DNA of 64,000 bases from Shouchella clausii. GTDB taxonomy: Bacteria > Bacillota > Bacilli > Bacillales > Bacillaceae_D. A program made the position numbers and the translations under genes. The stretch is from the NCBI RefSeq assembly GCF_001598215.1, contig NZ_BCXJ01000002.1, positions 620,001-684,000 on the forward strand, in the 5' to 3' direction. The stretch's first letter is position 1; every line of letters begins with the position of its first letter. Shown piece by piece: positions 31,652 through 39,882 of the stretch. Below the pieces are notes generated by a model. It did not search any database. It was not told the origin of the DNA and was given only the letters and a program-made list of their open reading frames with translations.

Positions 31652-32803
31652 TTATTGGGGCCCATTCTGTTTTTTTAACAGTTCGAGCCCTTTTTCGATT
31701 TCAATTTGCACAAGCTGGTCCGTTTCTGTCTCTTTCGCTGTTAGCAGCGCTTTTTCCTCTTTTTCCGACCCACCAATTTTGCCAATCGCCCAAGCTGCCG
31801 TGCCGCGGATAACAGGCCGAGGGTCAGAAGCAAGCAATTCACGCAGTTTCGGCAAAGCGCTTTTTTCCTTGTAGTGAGCAAGGGCGATAATGGCATTGCG
31901 TTGGATCGGCTTTTTGCCGCGCCATGAGCCTGCCATATGGCCAAACTGCTCTTTAAATTCACGATTGCTTATCGACAACAACGGCTCTAGTAATGGTTTG
32001 CACAACTCTGGATCTGGTTCCATTTCTGGATGATGATGGCTGTCGATTCCTTTATTATATGGGCATACTAGCTGGCAGGTGTCCCATCCGTATAAATAAT
32101 TTCCGATCTTTTCCCGATACTCATCAGGCATCAATCCTTTCGTTTGCGTTTGGTACGACAAACAAGCTTGTGCATTCAGTTCCCCTGGACCTACAAGAGC
32201 GCCAGTTGGACACGCATCAATGCATTTGGTGCATGAACCACATAAATCTTCAAGCGGTTCATCCAATGGAAGCGGTAGGGATGTTAATAAGTTGCCAAGG
32301 AAAACAAAGCTTCCAAATTCAGGCGTAATCGTAAACGTATTTTTCGCTGACCAGCCTATGCCGGCACGTTCTGCTACAGCTCGGTCTGATAAAGCGCCTG
32401 TGTCAACCATTCGCACCATTTCCGTTTCCCCAACCCGTTCGCGTAAAAACGCCTCCAGTTTTTTCAAACGGTCATTTAGTACGGTGTGGTAATCTTGTCC
32501 CCATGACGAGCGCGAAAAAACGCCGCGCCTTGCCCCTGGAATGCTTTTAGGCGCTTTTTTCATTTTTGTCGGATAGGCAACGGCAATCGAGATAATCGTA
32601 CGTGCACTTGGCAAGCTGAGCCGCGGATCGACCCGTTCTTCCAATACGGGATGCTCAAAGCCTGAAGCATATCCTTTCTCTTGGTGCTCGATTAAACGGT
32701 CTTTTAATGACAGAAATGGATCAGCAGATGCAATTCCCAGTTTATCAACGCCGATTTCAGCGCTGTAAGCGAGCAAATCGGCTTTCAGTTGGGCGTAATC
32801 CAT
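31652..32803 (-). CDS. queG: Epoxyqueuosine reductase
   Basis: 383 residues from ATG 32803, behind AAGGAGACAAGGGC; the 24-residue longer frame has no site. QueG reduces epoxyqueuosine in tRNA to queuosine using cobalamin and two [4Fe-4S] clusters. Visible marks: SWGQDYHTVLNDRLKKLEAF, the ferredoxin motif CGSCTKCIDACPTGAL, the second cluster in CQLVCPYNKG, and C-terminal HEAT-like repeats (about 285-370) that bind tRNA. It needs B12, like the alternative methionine synthase whose riboswitch is seen in front of metE. Confidence 0.95.
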   Translation of the reverse strand: MDYAQLKADLLAYSAEIGVDKLGIASADPFLSLKDRLIEHQEKGYASGFEHPVLEERVDPRLSLPSARTIISIAVAYPTKMKKAPKSIPGARRGVFSRSSWGQDYHTVLNDRLKKLEAFLRERVGETEMVRMVDTGALSDRAVAERAGIGWSAKNTFTITPEFGSFVFLGNLLTSLPLPLDEPLEDLCGSCTKCIDACPTGALVGPGELNAQACLSYQTQTKGLMPDEYREKIGNYLYGWDTCQLVCPYNKGIDSHHHPEMEPDPELCKPLLEPLLSISNREFKEQFGHMAGSWRGKKPIQRNAIIALAHYKEKSALPKLRELLASDPRPVIRGTAAWAIGKIGGSEKEEKALLTAKETETDQLVQIEIEKGLELLKKQNGPQ

Positions 32804-32889
32804 GCCCTTGTCTCCTTTTTTGCAAAACGCTTTTATTGATTTAAGCAACCGATACGACGATAATAAATGTATCACTTTAGGAGGTCGCT

Positions 32890-33429
32890 ATGACTATTGG
32901 TTTGCTTTATACCTATCATATCGAAATTGGCCCATCATCACAAATGTTAAAAGGACGTCTCCAGTTTTTTCAAGAATTGCTCCATTTTGATTTGCAGGAC
33001 GCTCCGCTTAACGCTTTTGTTGCGCAAGAAAACTGGCCCCAAAAAGGGACGCTCCATCATGAGGCTTTGTTTGCCTCGCTTCAAGAAGGGGACTTTTTTA
33101 AACCAGTCCATTCAGCAGTGGACTTGACTCGTTTTTTCATGCTTGAGTATAAATTGCCAATTACCTTTCATGACGCCGATGCCCTGACAACACCGTTAAT
33201 GGTTGATCCAAAACAGGCTACTGTTTCCGATCAATTAGGCTTGATTTCAAGCCCAGATACGTTTGCTTTGCGAACAGAAGCATCGGAAACGACGACAAAC
33301 GGGCTACATGTTTTTTACTTTCCGAACCACTTACACGAGGACAAGCGCTTGCCTTTGCTCCAAGCAGCGGGCAGCATGTTTACCCATGTACATGGCGGCA
33401 GCACATCGATTCAGCTTGTGGAAAGTTAA
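32890..33429 (+). CDS. Hypothetical protein, 179 residues
   Basis: ATG 32890 follows a perfect TTAGGAGGTCGCT site, and codon use matches the neighbours, so it is very probably real. The sequence (MTIGLLYTYHIEIGPSSQML...) has no membrane segments and no signal peptide; aromatic and His residues are frequent, as in HHEALFASLQEGDFFKPVH and the C-terminal FTHVHGGSTS. I do not recognise a family. It is divergent from queG and lies 70 bases before dps, with the SigB-type dps promoter directly after its stop. Confidence 0.6.
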   Translation: MTIGLLYTYHIEIGPSSQMLKGRLQFFQELLHFDLQDAPLNAFVAQENWPQKGTLHHEALFASLQEGDFFKPVHSAVDLTRFFMLEYKLPITFHDADALTTPLMVDPKQATVSDQLGLISSPDTFALRTEASETTTNGLHVFYFPNHLHEDKRLPLLQAAGSMFTHVHGGSTSIQLVES

Positions 33430-33438
33430 CCGTCCGAT

Positions 33439-33464
33439 GTTTAAGAAAAATGGCGATCGGGTAT
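33439..33464 (+). promoter_or_regulatory. SigB promoter of dps
   Basis: GTTTAA (33439-33444), 14-base spacer, GGGTAT (33459-33464): an exact SigB consensus, 35 bases before the dps start. SigB drives dps in B. subtilis. Confidence 0.75.
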
Positions 33465-33499
33465 AGTAACGGTAGGCTTACCATAAGGAGGAATCATCC

Positions 33500-33961
33500 A
33501 TGGCACAAGAAAAAATCCAACAATTATTGAACAAACAAGTAGCAACCTGGAGTGTTTTATATGTGAAATTGCATAACTACCATTGGTATGTGAAGGGCCC
33601 GCACTTTTTTACACTCCACGAGAAATTTGAAGAGTTATACAATGAAGCCGGAGAAACAGTGGACGAGTTAGCTGAACGCCTGCTTGCCTTAAAAGGTCAA
33701 CCGGTGGCAACAATGGATGAGTTTCTGCAACTATCCGCGATTAAAGAGGGCGATAAAACGCTGTCTCCAGATGAAATGGTTCGTGACTTAGTACGCGATT
33801 ACGAAAAAATTTCTGATGAGCTCAAAAGCGGCATTGACACATGCGGCTCCCTTGGCGACGATCCAACCCAAGACATGCTCATTGGCTTGCAAGAAAAAAT
33901 CGAAAAACACGCATGGATGCTTCGTGCTTATACAAAAGAAACGTCAGACGTTCGCTCATAA
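33500..33961 (+). CDS. dps: Dps-family DNA-protection ferritin
   Basis: 153 residues, a ferritin-like Dps subunit that forms a 12-mer, oxidises and stores iron and shields DNA under stress. The inter-subunit ferroxidase ligands are visible: HNYHWYVKGPHFFTLHEKFE with the His and Glu residues, then YNEAGETVDELAERLLALKG. TAAGGAGGAATCATCC precedes the ATG. Expressed from a consensus SigB promoter, so general-stress and stationary-phase control is likely; a PerR box was not seen. Confidence 0.93.
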   Translation: MAQEKIQQLLNKQVATWSVLYVKLHNYHWYVKGPHFFTLHEKFEELYNEAGETVDELAERLLALKGQPVATMDEFLQLSAIKEGDKTLSPDEMVRDLVRDYEKISDELKSGIDTCGSLGDDPTQDMLIGLQEKIEKHAWMLRAYTKETSDVRS

Positions 33962-34004
33962 AAAAGCGGTGCACAAATAAAATGATGCGAGTTGCTATAG
34001 TCTG

Positions 34005-34031
34005 AAAGCTGCCAAAGGGCAGCTTTTTTTA
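34005..34031 (+). terminator. dps terminator
   Basis: AAAGCTGCC-AAA-GGGCAGCTTTTTTT, about 45 bases after the dps stop. Confidence 0.85.
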
Positions 34032-34053
34032 TGTACAAGCTCAATGCGCCTCT

Positions 34054-35103
34054 TTAATGGTTCATCTCCGAATAAGTGTACGCACATAGAAGGCGATATG
34101 TGGCTTCCAGTGAAGACTGATGTGTCCGTTCCATCGAATGGGAACCTTCAATGCCTGGCCCAATTAAGCCATGGACTAAATCATGGCCTGCCTTAATAGC
34201 AGCAGATGCATCTGAGCTATAGTAAGGATAAATGTCTAGTTTGTATGGAATCGACTCTTGTTTGCATAGCGAAACAAGGTGTGTCCGCAGTCCATAATGA
34301 TACGGGCCGCTTCCGTCTTTTGCACAAATGGAAACAGTAAATTCATCGGTTTGCTGCCCATCGCCAATGGCTCCCATATCAACGGCAACATATTCAATCA
34401 CCTTTTCGGGAATCCCAGCATTTCCGCCGTAGCCAATTTCTTCATTGTTTGAGATGAGGAAATGGGTCGTATAAGGAAGCTTTATCTTGCTGCCCGCCAG
34501 TTGTTTCATTAACTGCAAAAGCAAGGCCACGCTCGCTTTATCATCCAAATGGCGCGATTTTATAAAACCGGACGGAGTTTGCTCGAAACGAGGAGCAAAA
34601 CTAATGAAATCTCCTACGGCAATTCCTAGCGCTTTCGTGTCTTTTTCATCATGGACAGCGGCATCAATTCGTACTTCGATATTTTCTTCATTCCGTTTTG
34701 CAGTGTCTGCATCTTTGTAAACATGGACAGAAGATTGATGCATGACAATCGTTCCTGACACCGTACTTTTGTCGGCTTTATGAATGAGGCAGTATTCCCC
34801 TTCAATGGAGGGAAACGCGTATCCGCCGATTTTGTCAATTGCCAAGCGCCCGTTCTCTTTAATGTCTTTCACAATCGCCCCTAATGTATCAACATGGGCA
34901 GTGAGCATCCGCTGCTTATCATTGTTTTTCCCTTCGATCGTGGCAAGGAGCGCACCTTTATTTAACAATTGCGTTTGGACCCCGACATCCTCCAAAAATC
35001 GCCTAATATAGGCGATCGCTTCACCGGTGTACCCTGAAGGACTCGGAATGTGGACCAAGTCTTTCAAAATCGAGATAATCCCCTGGAGTTCTTTATCATA
35101 CAT
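34054..35103 (-). CDS. M42-family metallopeptidase
   Basis: 349 residues, a dinuclear zinc aminopeptidase of the TET/FrvX/YsdC group. Metal and catalytic residues appear in order: TAHVDTLGAIV, KSRHLDDKASVALLL, NNEEIGYGGNAG, VAVDMGAIG and the C-terminal GSHSMERTH. Such enzymes form tetrahedral 12-mers that trim peptides in the cytosol. AAGGAACAGACAA precedes the ATG. It reads alone. Confidence 0.9.
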   Translation of the reverse strand: MYDKELQGIISILKDLVHIPSPSGYTGEAIAYIRRFLEDVGVQTQLLNKGALLATIEGKNNDKQRMLTAHVDTLGAIVKDIKENGRLAIDKIGGYAFPSIEGEYCLIHKADKSTVSGTIVMHQSSVHVYKDADTAKRNEENIEVRIDAAVHDEKDTKALGIAVGDFISFAPRFEQTPSGFIKSRHLDDKASVALLLQLMKQLAGSKIKLPYTTHFLISNNEEIGYGGNAGIPEKVIEYVAVDMGAIGDGQQTDEFTVSICAKDGSGPYHYGLRTHLVSLCKQESIPYKLDIYPYYSSDASAAIKAGHDLVHGLIGPGIEGSHSMERTHQSSLEATYRLLCAYTYSEMNH

Positions 35104-35171
35104 TTGTCTGTTCCTTCTTTCTATATAGCCTTCCTACCATCATAGCGACTTTGCTACAAACTCGCAATTGT

Positions 35172-35918
35172 TCAAAGTTCTAGTTTGCGTGTGAGAAAAA
35201 CAGATACACTCACGTAAACAAAAACTGCTACTAACGTATCAATGAGCATTTGCAACAGACTTGTCTGAGCAAGCAGCACGATTAGATTGCTGTCGTAAGG
35301 CACAGTGTTGTTCGCTTCAAATTTAATGGAAATATACGGATAAAAAACCCAGACAAGACCAATATAAACGACAATAATTACAACTTTTTTCCATCCCCGG
35401 GGAATGCCCAATAACAAAAACAACAATAAAAATACGATTAAAATACCGCTAATTGGGCTAATAAGCAGCGCCCACAAATATTCCCAACCAAACACTGGCA
35501 ACACGTCTAATCCTTTTATGATTTGAGCCGCATTTTCTACACTTGATGTCCATAGTGTCATCACCAAGAACAGCGAAAAAGCAAGTACCATTTGAATATA
35601 TTGCCATCCTAATACAGCCACTAATTTGCTCGCCAACTTCACATGGATCGAGCCAGGCATAGCGTACCAATCATATTGTGTTCGCTTCCGCCACTCTTTC
35701 CAAATGGCCTCGACTGCGATAGCTAAACATAATACAAACATGAAAAGGAAAAACAATGCGCCTGTCGCCGTCAACGCTTGTATTCCAAAAGGTTCGCCAA
35801 TTCGTACTTGCAGTGCCTTTAGGAGAATCACGCCAGTGAACAAGAGCAGAATAATGATCGTGTTCACAGGAAGCAACATAAGGAAATCACGTTTAAGATA
35901 GAACCAAAATACTTTCAT
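35172..35918 (-). CDS. ABC transporter permease subunit
   Basis: 248 residues, about six membrane helices with the first at about 11-33 and the last at about 222-244, typical of an ABC-2-like exporter half. No signature motif beyond the hydrophobic pattern. Its ATG overlaps the ATPase stop by four bases, so the GntR-ATPase-permease genes are one coupled operon. Compare the B. subtilis yhcE-yhcF-yhcG cluster. Exported compound unknown. Confidence 0.8.
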   Translation of the reverse strand: MKVFWFYLKRDFLMLLPVNTIIILLLFTGVILLKALQVRIGEPFGIQALTATGALFFLFMFVLCLAIAVEAIWKEWRKRTQYDWYAMPGSIHVKLASKLVAVLGWQYIQMVLAFSLFLVMTLWTSSVENAAQIIKGLDVLPVFGWEYLWALLISPISGILIVFLLLFLLLGIPRGWKKVVIIVVYIGLVWVFYPYISIKFEANNTVPYDSNLIVLLAQTSLLQMLIDTLVAVFVYVSVSVFLTRKLEL

Positions 35919-36613
35919 TTTTTGCCCACCTCTGCAAACAAATCCTTAAGGGACTGCCCTTTCGTTAAGCGCCATTCCTCTAAATCGGTAATGATATCCG
36001 CACCTTCCTCGCGTAAAAAAATAACCCCATCTGCAAGCATTTCCACATCTTCATACGCATGGGTCGCCATGATGATCATCCGCTCTTCTTCCACAAGAAA
36101 ATCCGTTAACACAGCAACCATCGCCTCTTTCTTTGCCGTATCGAGATTAGCGAGCAATTCGTCAATAAAAATAAAAGGCTTCGGTTTGGCAAGGGCGACG
36201 ATTAACGATAGCAAGTGTTGCTGCCCTTTTGAAAGCGCCCCCCATTTAGCCCCTTCTTCCAATCCGGCTGTTTTGCACATTTCCAACGCACGGCGATGTT
36301 GGAATGTCACGTAAAGCGTTTTTTGGTCATGCAAAATCGTTTCTATCCGTTTATGCGGCTCGAAGCCGCCCTCTTCTGAGACATAACTTGCTAATTGAAC
36401 ACGCGCCGCTCGCCTCTGTTCGCCATCGAGGGAGATGCGGCCCTTTCCAGCTGACGCAAGTCCCGCACATACTTTTAAAAATGTCGTTTTGCCTGCACCA
36501 TTTGCGCCTAGAAGTACGATAAAGCGGTTTTTTGTCATCTCTACTGATAAATTTGCAAAAACACGCTTTCTTCCATACTTCTTTTCCAGTGATTCGACGA
36601 CTAGTGCACTCAT
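35915..36613 (-). CDS. yhcG: ABC transporter ATPase
   Basis: 232 residues. Walker A LLGANGAGKTTFLK, Q-loop region LASYVSEEGG, signature ALSKGQQHLLSL (a variant of LSGGQ), Walker B FIFIDELLANLD in which the usual EP pair is replaced by EL, and the switch His of IMATHAYEDVE. The length equals B. subtilis YhcG, also encoded after a GntR gene. It overlaps both the GntR stop (upstream) and the permease start (downstream) by four bases. Confidence 0.85.
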   Translation of the reverse strand: MSALVVESLEKKYGRKRVFANLSVEMTKNRFIVLLGANGAGKTTFLKVCAGLASAGKGRISLDGEQRRAARVQLASYVSEEGGFEPHKRIETILHDQKTLYVTFQHRRALEMCKTAGLEEGAKWGALSKGQQHLLSLIVALAKPKPFIFIDELLANLDTAKKEAMVAVLTDFLVEEERMIIMATHAYEDVEMLADGVIFLREEGADIITDLEEWRLTKGQSLKDLFAEVGKK

Positions 36614-36978
36614 GGGTTTCCCATCTCCTTTAATGACCGTTCTAAAGAGGCGCTAATTTCTTGATTGGAAAAACCGAGCTTTCTCATAAATGTAATTAAT
36701 GCTTGCATTTGCGCATCAGCCAATGTTTCCTTCAGCTGTTTGATCACGGTTAAATCGGTTGTTACAAAAGTACCTTGACCCCTTTTTGAGAACGTAATTT
36801 GTTCACGGTCCATTTCTAAATACGCCCGTGAAACGGTGTTTGGGTTTACTTGCAATCGTTGCGCCGTTTCCCGGACCGAGGGCAGCTTGTCTCCAGGAGC
36901 CAACTCGCCGCTGCATATTTGCTGATAATAATATTCGGCAATCTGTGTGTAAATAGCCTTATTCGGATCAAATTGCAT
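36610..36978 (-). CDS. yhcF: GntR-family regulator, YtrA subgroup (YhcF-like)
   Basis: 122 residues from ATG 36978, nine bases after a GAGGGGGGAGTG site; GTG 36990 lies within that site. Winged helix: AIYTQIAEYYYQQICSGEL, LPSVRETAQRLQVNPNTVSR, KRGQGTFV; the remaining 40 residues are a short helical dimerisation tail, not a UTRA domain, which is the YtrA type. YtrA-like regulators usually repress their own ABC exporter operon and respond to envelope-active drugs. It is the first gene of the ATPase-permease operon (four-base overlap). Confidence 0.85.
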   Translation of the reverse strand: MQFDPNKAIYTQIAEYYYQQICSGELAPGDKLPSVRETAQRLQVNPNTVSRAYLEMDREQITFSKRGQGTFVTTDLTVIKQLKETLADAQMQALITFMRKLGFSNQEISASLERSLKEMGNP

Positions 36979-37016
36979 GCTGCGGATCACTCCCCCCTCT
37001 TTTCTAAATGAATAAA

Positions 37017-37037
37017 GCCAGGCGAGTTACGCCTGGC
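37017..37037 (-). terminator. Terminator of the second ABC operon
   Basis: GCCAGGCG-AGTTA-CGCCTGGC followed on the minus strand by TTTATTC. The repeat element C lies between it and the operon's last stop. Confidence 0.7.
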
Positions 37038-37038
37038 A

Positions 37039-37206
37039 CAGACTGTAGCCAAACGCTCGCAGATCCTTCGCTTCATTGCTCACCTCGTTCATATGCTTTG
37101 AAACTGTCGTTCATGCGCAAGAAAACCACTGCTCATGAACCCCACGTTCTATTCGCATCCTCACTCGGTTTCGCGCATCGGCTGACAAGCGTTTTCTATC
37201 AGTCTG
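37039..37206 (+). repeat. Terminator-associated repeat element, copy C
   Basis: 168 bp from CAGACTGTAGCCAAACGCT to AGCGTTTTCTATCAGTCTG, abutting the terminator hairpin 37017-37037. It shares the inner segment TTTGAAACTGTCGTTCATGC with copy A but lacks the tail hairpin, and the flanking terminator is not duplicated as a whole: only GGC follows at 37206. Confidence 0.75.
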
Positions 37207-37229
37207 GCTTTAAACACCCGACTTTTTTA

Positions 37230-37988
37230 TTAAAGCACATCTCGCTTTTGAAAAACAACATGTGCCACAAGGAGAATCAAGGCAATATGAGCAGCCAAAA
37301 AGCCGAGTGATGCCCACATGTTTGCAAACGGCTCCGGCATTGTCCCAAATTCATGATAGTTGCTGTAAAAATCAATATGAGACAGGACCATCCACTTCGA
37401 CCATTCGTATCTTACAATGAAAAATTGTACGATCGAGCCGAAAAACATTGGTAAAAACGTAATAATGATCGTTAAAGCGGTGCTTTTTGTTAGGACAGCA
37501 ATCAATGTTGCAAGCGCCATATAAAAGACTAGCGTCGGCAATTGATAAAGGGCTGTCACGGCCGTATCTTTTATTATTTCCAACACGGTTATGTCCGACT
37601 GGAAAGCAATAAGCCCTGCAGCTGTTGTGACAAGAACAAGAAGCCCAAAGGCAAGCCCTGCCAAGAGGAAATTGCCCGCCCACTTGCTTATTAAAATCTT
37701 CGTCCGTGATGTAGGGCGAATTAACAATTGTTTGACCGTTCCATTTGCATGTTCGCCAGCAATGGCGCCTGCAATTAAAACGACCCCATAAAGCATAATA
37801 AAAGTTGGAAATAACATGACGCTTATTTCAGAAAAATCTTCGGCAGCAATCGTAATGTCAGTGTTTGCTTGGACGAGAAGAGCGACGCCAAGTGCCCCTA
37901 CCATGAAGACAGCCATTACGATCGAAAAGAGCCACATTTTTCGTCCGTACCACGACTTTAGCCACTCATTATGAATAAGACCGATCAT
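37230..37988 (-). CDS. ABC-2 family permease
   Basis: 252 residues, about six membrane helices. N-terminal LIHNEWLKSWYGRKMWLF and the motif IAGEHANGTVKQLLIRPTSRTKILISK, the classic ABC-2 'GEHxxGT-K-LL-RP-SR' stretch, place it with bacitracin/lantibiotic-type and NatB-like exporters. Its ATG overlaps the ATPase stop by four bases. Partner of the ATPase upstream. Confidence 0.85.
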   Translation of the reverse strand: MIGLIHNEWLKSWYGRKMWLFSIVMAVFMVGALGVALLVQANTDITIAAEDFSEISVMLFPTFIMLYGVVLIAGAIAGEHANGTVKQLLIRPTSRTKILISKWAGNFLLAGLAFGLLVLVTTAAGLIAFQSDITVLEIIKDTAVTALYQLPTLVFYMALATLIAVLTKSTALTIIITFLPMFFGSIVQFFIVRYEWSKWMVLSHIDFYSNYHEFGTMPEPFANMWASLGFLAAHIALILLVAHVVFQKRDVL

Positions 37989-38908
37989 GATGCATCCTCC
38001 TTCTGCCCTTCCGTTATTGAAAAATAGGCGTCTTCCAAACGGTTGCGGTAAGACATTCCATAGACGTTGACTCCCGCTGCAACGAGGGCATTGACAAGCT
38101 TTGGTATTTGCTCATACGGTTGTTTTTCTAGTTCCAATTTCCCTGCAACTTCCCCTACTTTTCCGAAGTCAGCAAGCACGCTTTTTGCTTGCTCTACAGG
38201 CTCTGCTTCAATTTGAATATTAAAAGTCGCCGCTTTTTCTTTAACAGCAGTATTCATTGAAATTTGTTCAATGACTTCCCCCTGTTTAATGATAATGGCT
38301 TTGTCACACAACATTTCGATTTCGTTTAGTTGATGGCTCGAGACAAGCAACGTGACACCGTCTTCTCGTGCGAGCCGTTGCAAATAATGGCGCAAATCGC
38401 GGATTCCCTTCGGATCAAGGCCGTTTGTCGGCTCATCAAGAATAAGGACAGAAGGCTTATGAAGCAAGGAGACGGCAATGCCAAGCCGTTGCTTCATACC
38501 GAGTGAATAAGATTTGACTTTTTTTCGCATCGCCCCTTCTAGCTCTACAAGCGCGACCACCTCATCAATCCGTTCTTTTGAAACAGGAGTAGCGCTCATC
38601 CGTGCAAAGTGCTCGAGATTTTGTCGTCCTGTTAAGTAGCCGTACAAATCTGGATCTTCGACAATGGCGCCGATATGTGCCAACGCCTCTTCACGGTTTG
38701 TACGCACTGATTTCCCTTCTATTTCCACATCTCCTGAGTCAGGGGCAATCAAGGAAACAATCATGCGGATTGTGGTAGTCTTCCCTGATCCATTAGGTCC
38801 TAAAAAGCCATAAATCGCTCCCCGTTCCAATTGGAATGACATGTTTTTTATAATCGGCTTTTTCCCAAGCGATTTGTTGAGCTCTTTTACCTTTAAAGGG
38901 TACTCCAT
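37985..38908 (-). CDS. ABC exporter ATPase, BcrA-like
   Basis: About 307 residues from ATG 38908, eight bases after AGGAG (an earlier GTG overlaps the site). Walker A GPNGSGKTTTIR, Q loop AIVEDPDLY, signature SYSLGMKQRLG, Walker B SVLILDEPTNGLD, switch His LLVSSHQLNE; then an 85-residue C-terminal extension. It groups with bacitracin-resistance BcrA-type and YhcH-like ATPases and forms a two-gene exporter with the permease (ATGA overlap). Substrate unknown; self-protection against peptide antibiotics is the common role of the family. Confidence 0.88.
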   Translation of the reverse strand: MEYPLKVKELNKSLGKKPIIKNMSFQLERGAIYGFLGPNGSGKTTTIRMIVSLIAPDSGDVEIEGKSVRTNREEALAHIGAIVEDPDLYGYLTGRQNLEHFARMSATPVSKERIDEVVALVELEGAMRKKVKSYSLGMKQRLGIAVSLLHKPSVLILDEPTNGLDPKGIRDLRHYLQRLAREDGVTLLVSSHQLNEIEMLCDKAIIIKQGEVIEQISMNTAVKEKAATFNIQIEAEPVEQAKSVLADFGKVGEVAGKLELEKQPYEQIPKLVNALVAAGVNVYGMSYRNRLEDAYFSITEGQKEDAS

Positions 38909-38917
38909 TTTCTCCAC

Positions 38918-39263
38918 TCCTATCCTTATGTTCTAGTGTTCTATTTAAATAGTACACTAATATTAAACTGGTTGCAAGGAAAATAAAAAGCTACTTCTCG
39001 GCATGTAACCATATACGTTCCCGCAAGTCTTCTTTAAATTTTCGGCTCTGTGAATTTGATACGTTTCCAAAATGCTGTTACAATAAGAACGAACGTTCTC
39101 ATCCAAAGGGTTGAAATGAGCAAAGTGTTTCGTTATTTAGGTTTTATTTCATTAACGAAGCAAGATGTTTAGATATAAAACGTAATAAAACAAGAAAATT
39201 TATGATTAGCGGATTCTAGAAGGCATTGGATGACGTAGTATAAAAAATAAGGAGTACAAAGCA
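38918..39263. other. Intergenic region before the MepB-like gene
   Basis: About 340 AT-rich bases. It must contain the promoters of the BcrA-like operon (minus) and the MepB-like gene (plus). AGAAC-GAACGTTCT at 39086-39099 is a near-palindrome without a clear regulator. No ORF or terminator seen. Confidence 0.35.
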
Positions 39264-39770
39264 GTGAATGAATTTTATCAGGCGTTAACATATGTAAATA
39301 AAATTTTTTATGAGCCAAATCACTTAATTATAAATGCTATTCAAGAAGAAGCGCAAAACTCAGATTATGGAGCTGGTATATTTCAACTAAATTCAAAATC
39401 GGTTAGATTTAGAGTCGCAAAAATCACACCTAACAAGATAGGACAGTTTGTTGTTTTTTGGGAAAAAGATCAAGCCAATAAAAATCAAGCCTTTTCATAT
39501 GAAAAGGCTACTGATTTATTGGTTATCAATACTTTTACTAGTGACAATCATTTTGGCCAATTCGTTTTTCCGAAAGAAGTTCTTGTAAAACAAAATATCC
39601 TTAAAACACCCACTACAAAAGGAAAAATGGCTATTAGAGTTTACCCTAGATGGGAACATCCCACTAGCAAACAAGCGCTTGAAACACAAAAATGGCAGTT
39701 AGCATACTTTATAGAGGTGAACAATACAAATCGTTTTCCAGCACAAGAACTAGTAAAGCTGTATTCTTAA
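39264..39770 (+). CDS. MepB-family protein
   Basis: 168 residues from GTG 39264, nine bases after AAGGAG. It matches the MepB family: EEAQNSDYGAGIFQLNSKSV, KITPNKIGQFVVFWEKD, TSDNHFGQFVFPKEVL and KGKMAIRVYPRWEHP. In Staphylococcus aureus mepB lies beside the mepA drug exporter but has no established function. Here it stands alone. The gene and its flanks are clearly more AT-rich than the surroundings, consistent with acquisition from elsewhere. Confidence 0.8.
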   Translation: MNEFYQALTYVNKIFYEPNHLIINAIQEEAQNSDYGAGIFQLNSKSVRFRVAKITPNKIGQFVVFWEKDQANKNQAFSYEKATDLLVINTFTSDNHFGQFVFPKEVLVKQNILKTPTTKGKMAIRVYPRWEHPTSKQALETQKWQLAYFIEVNNTNRFPAQELVKLYS

Positions 39771-39882
39771 CTAATTCCTAAGTTGGCTAATTAGTAACTA
39801 ACAGATGCGTTATTGAAGAAGAACAATCAAATTTAGAAGAGCCACAGGTTTGATCCTTTTCTGCTACACCTTCAACACTGCA

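Noticed and set aside
39086-39099. AGAACGAACGTTCT near-palindrome, considered as an SOS (LexA) box
   Set aside because: Spacing does not match CGAAC-N4-GTTCG, and the neighbouring genes are not typical SOS genes.
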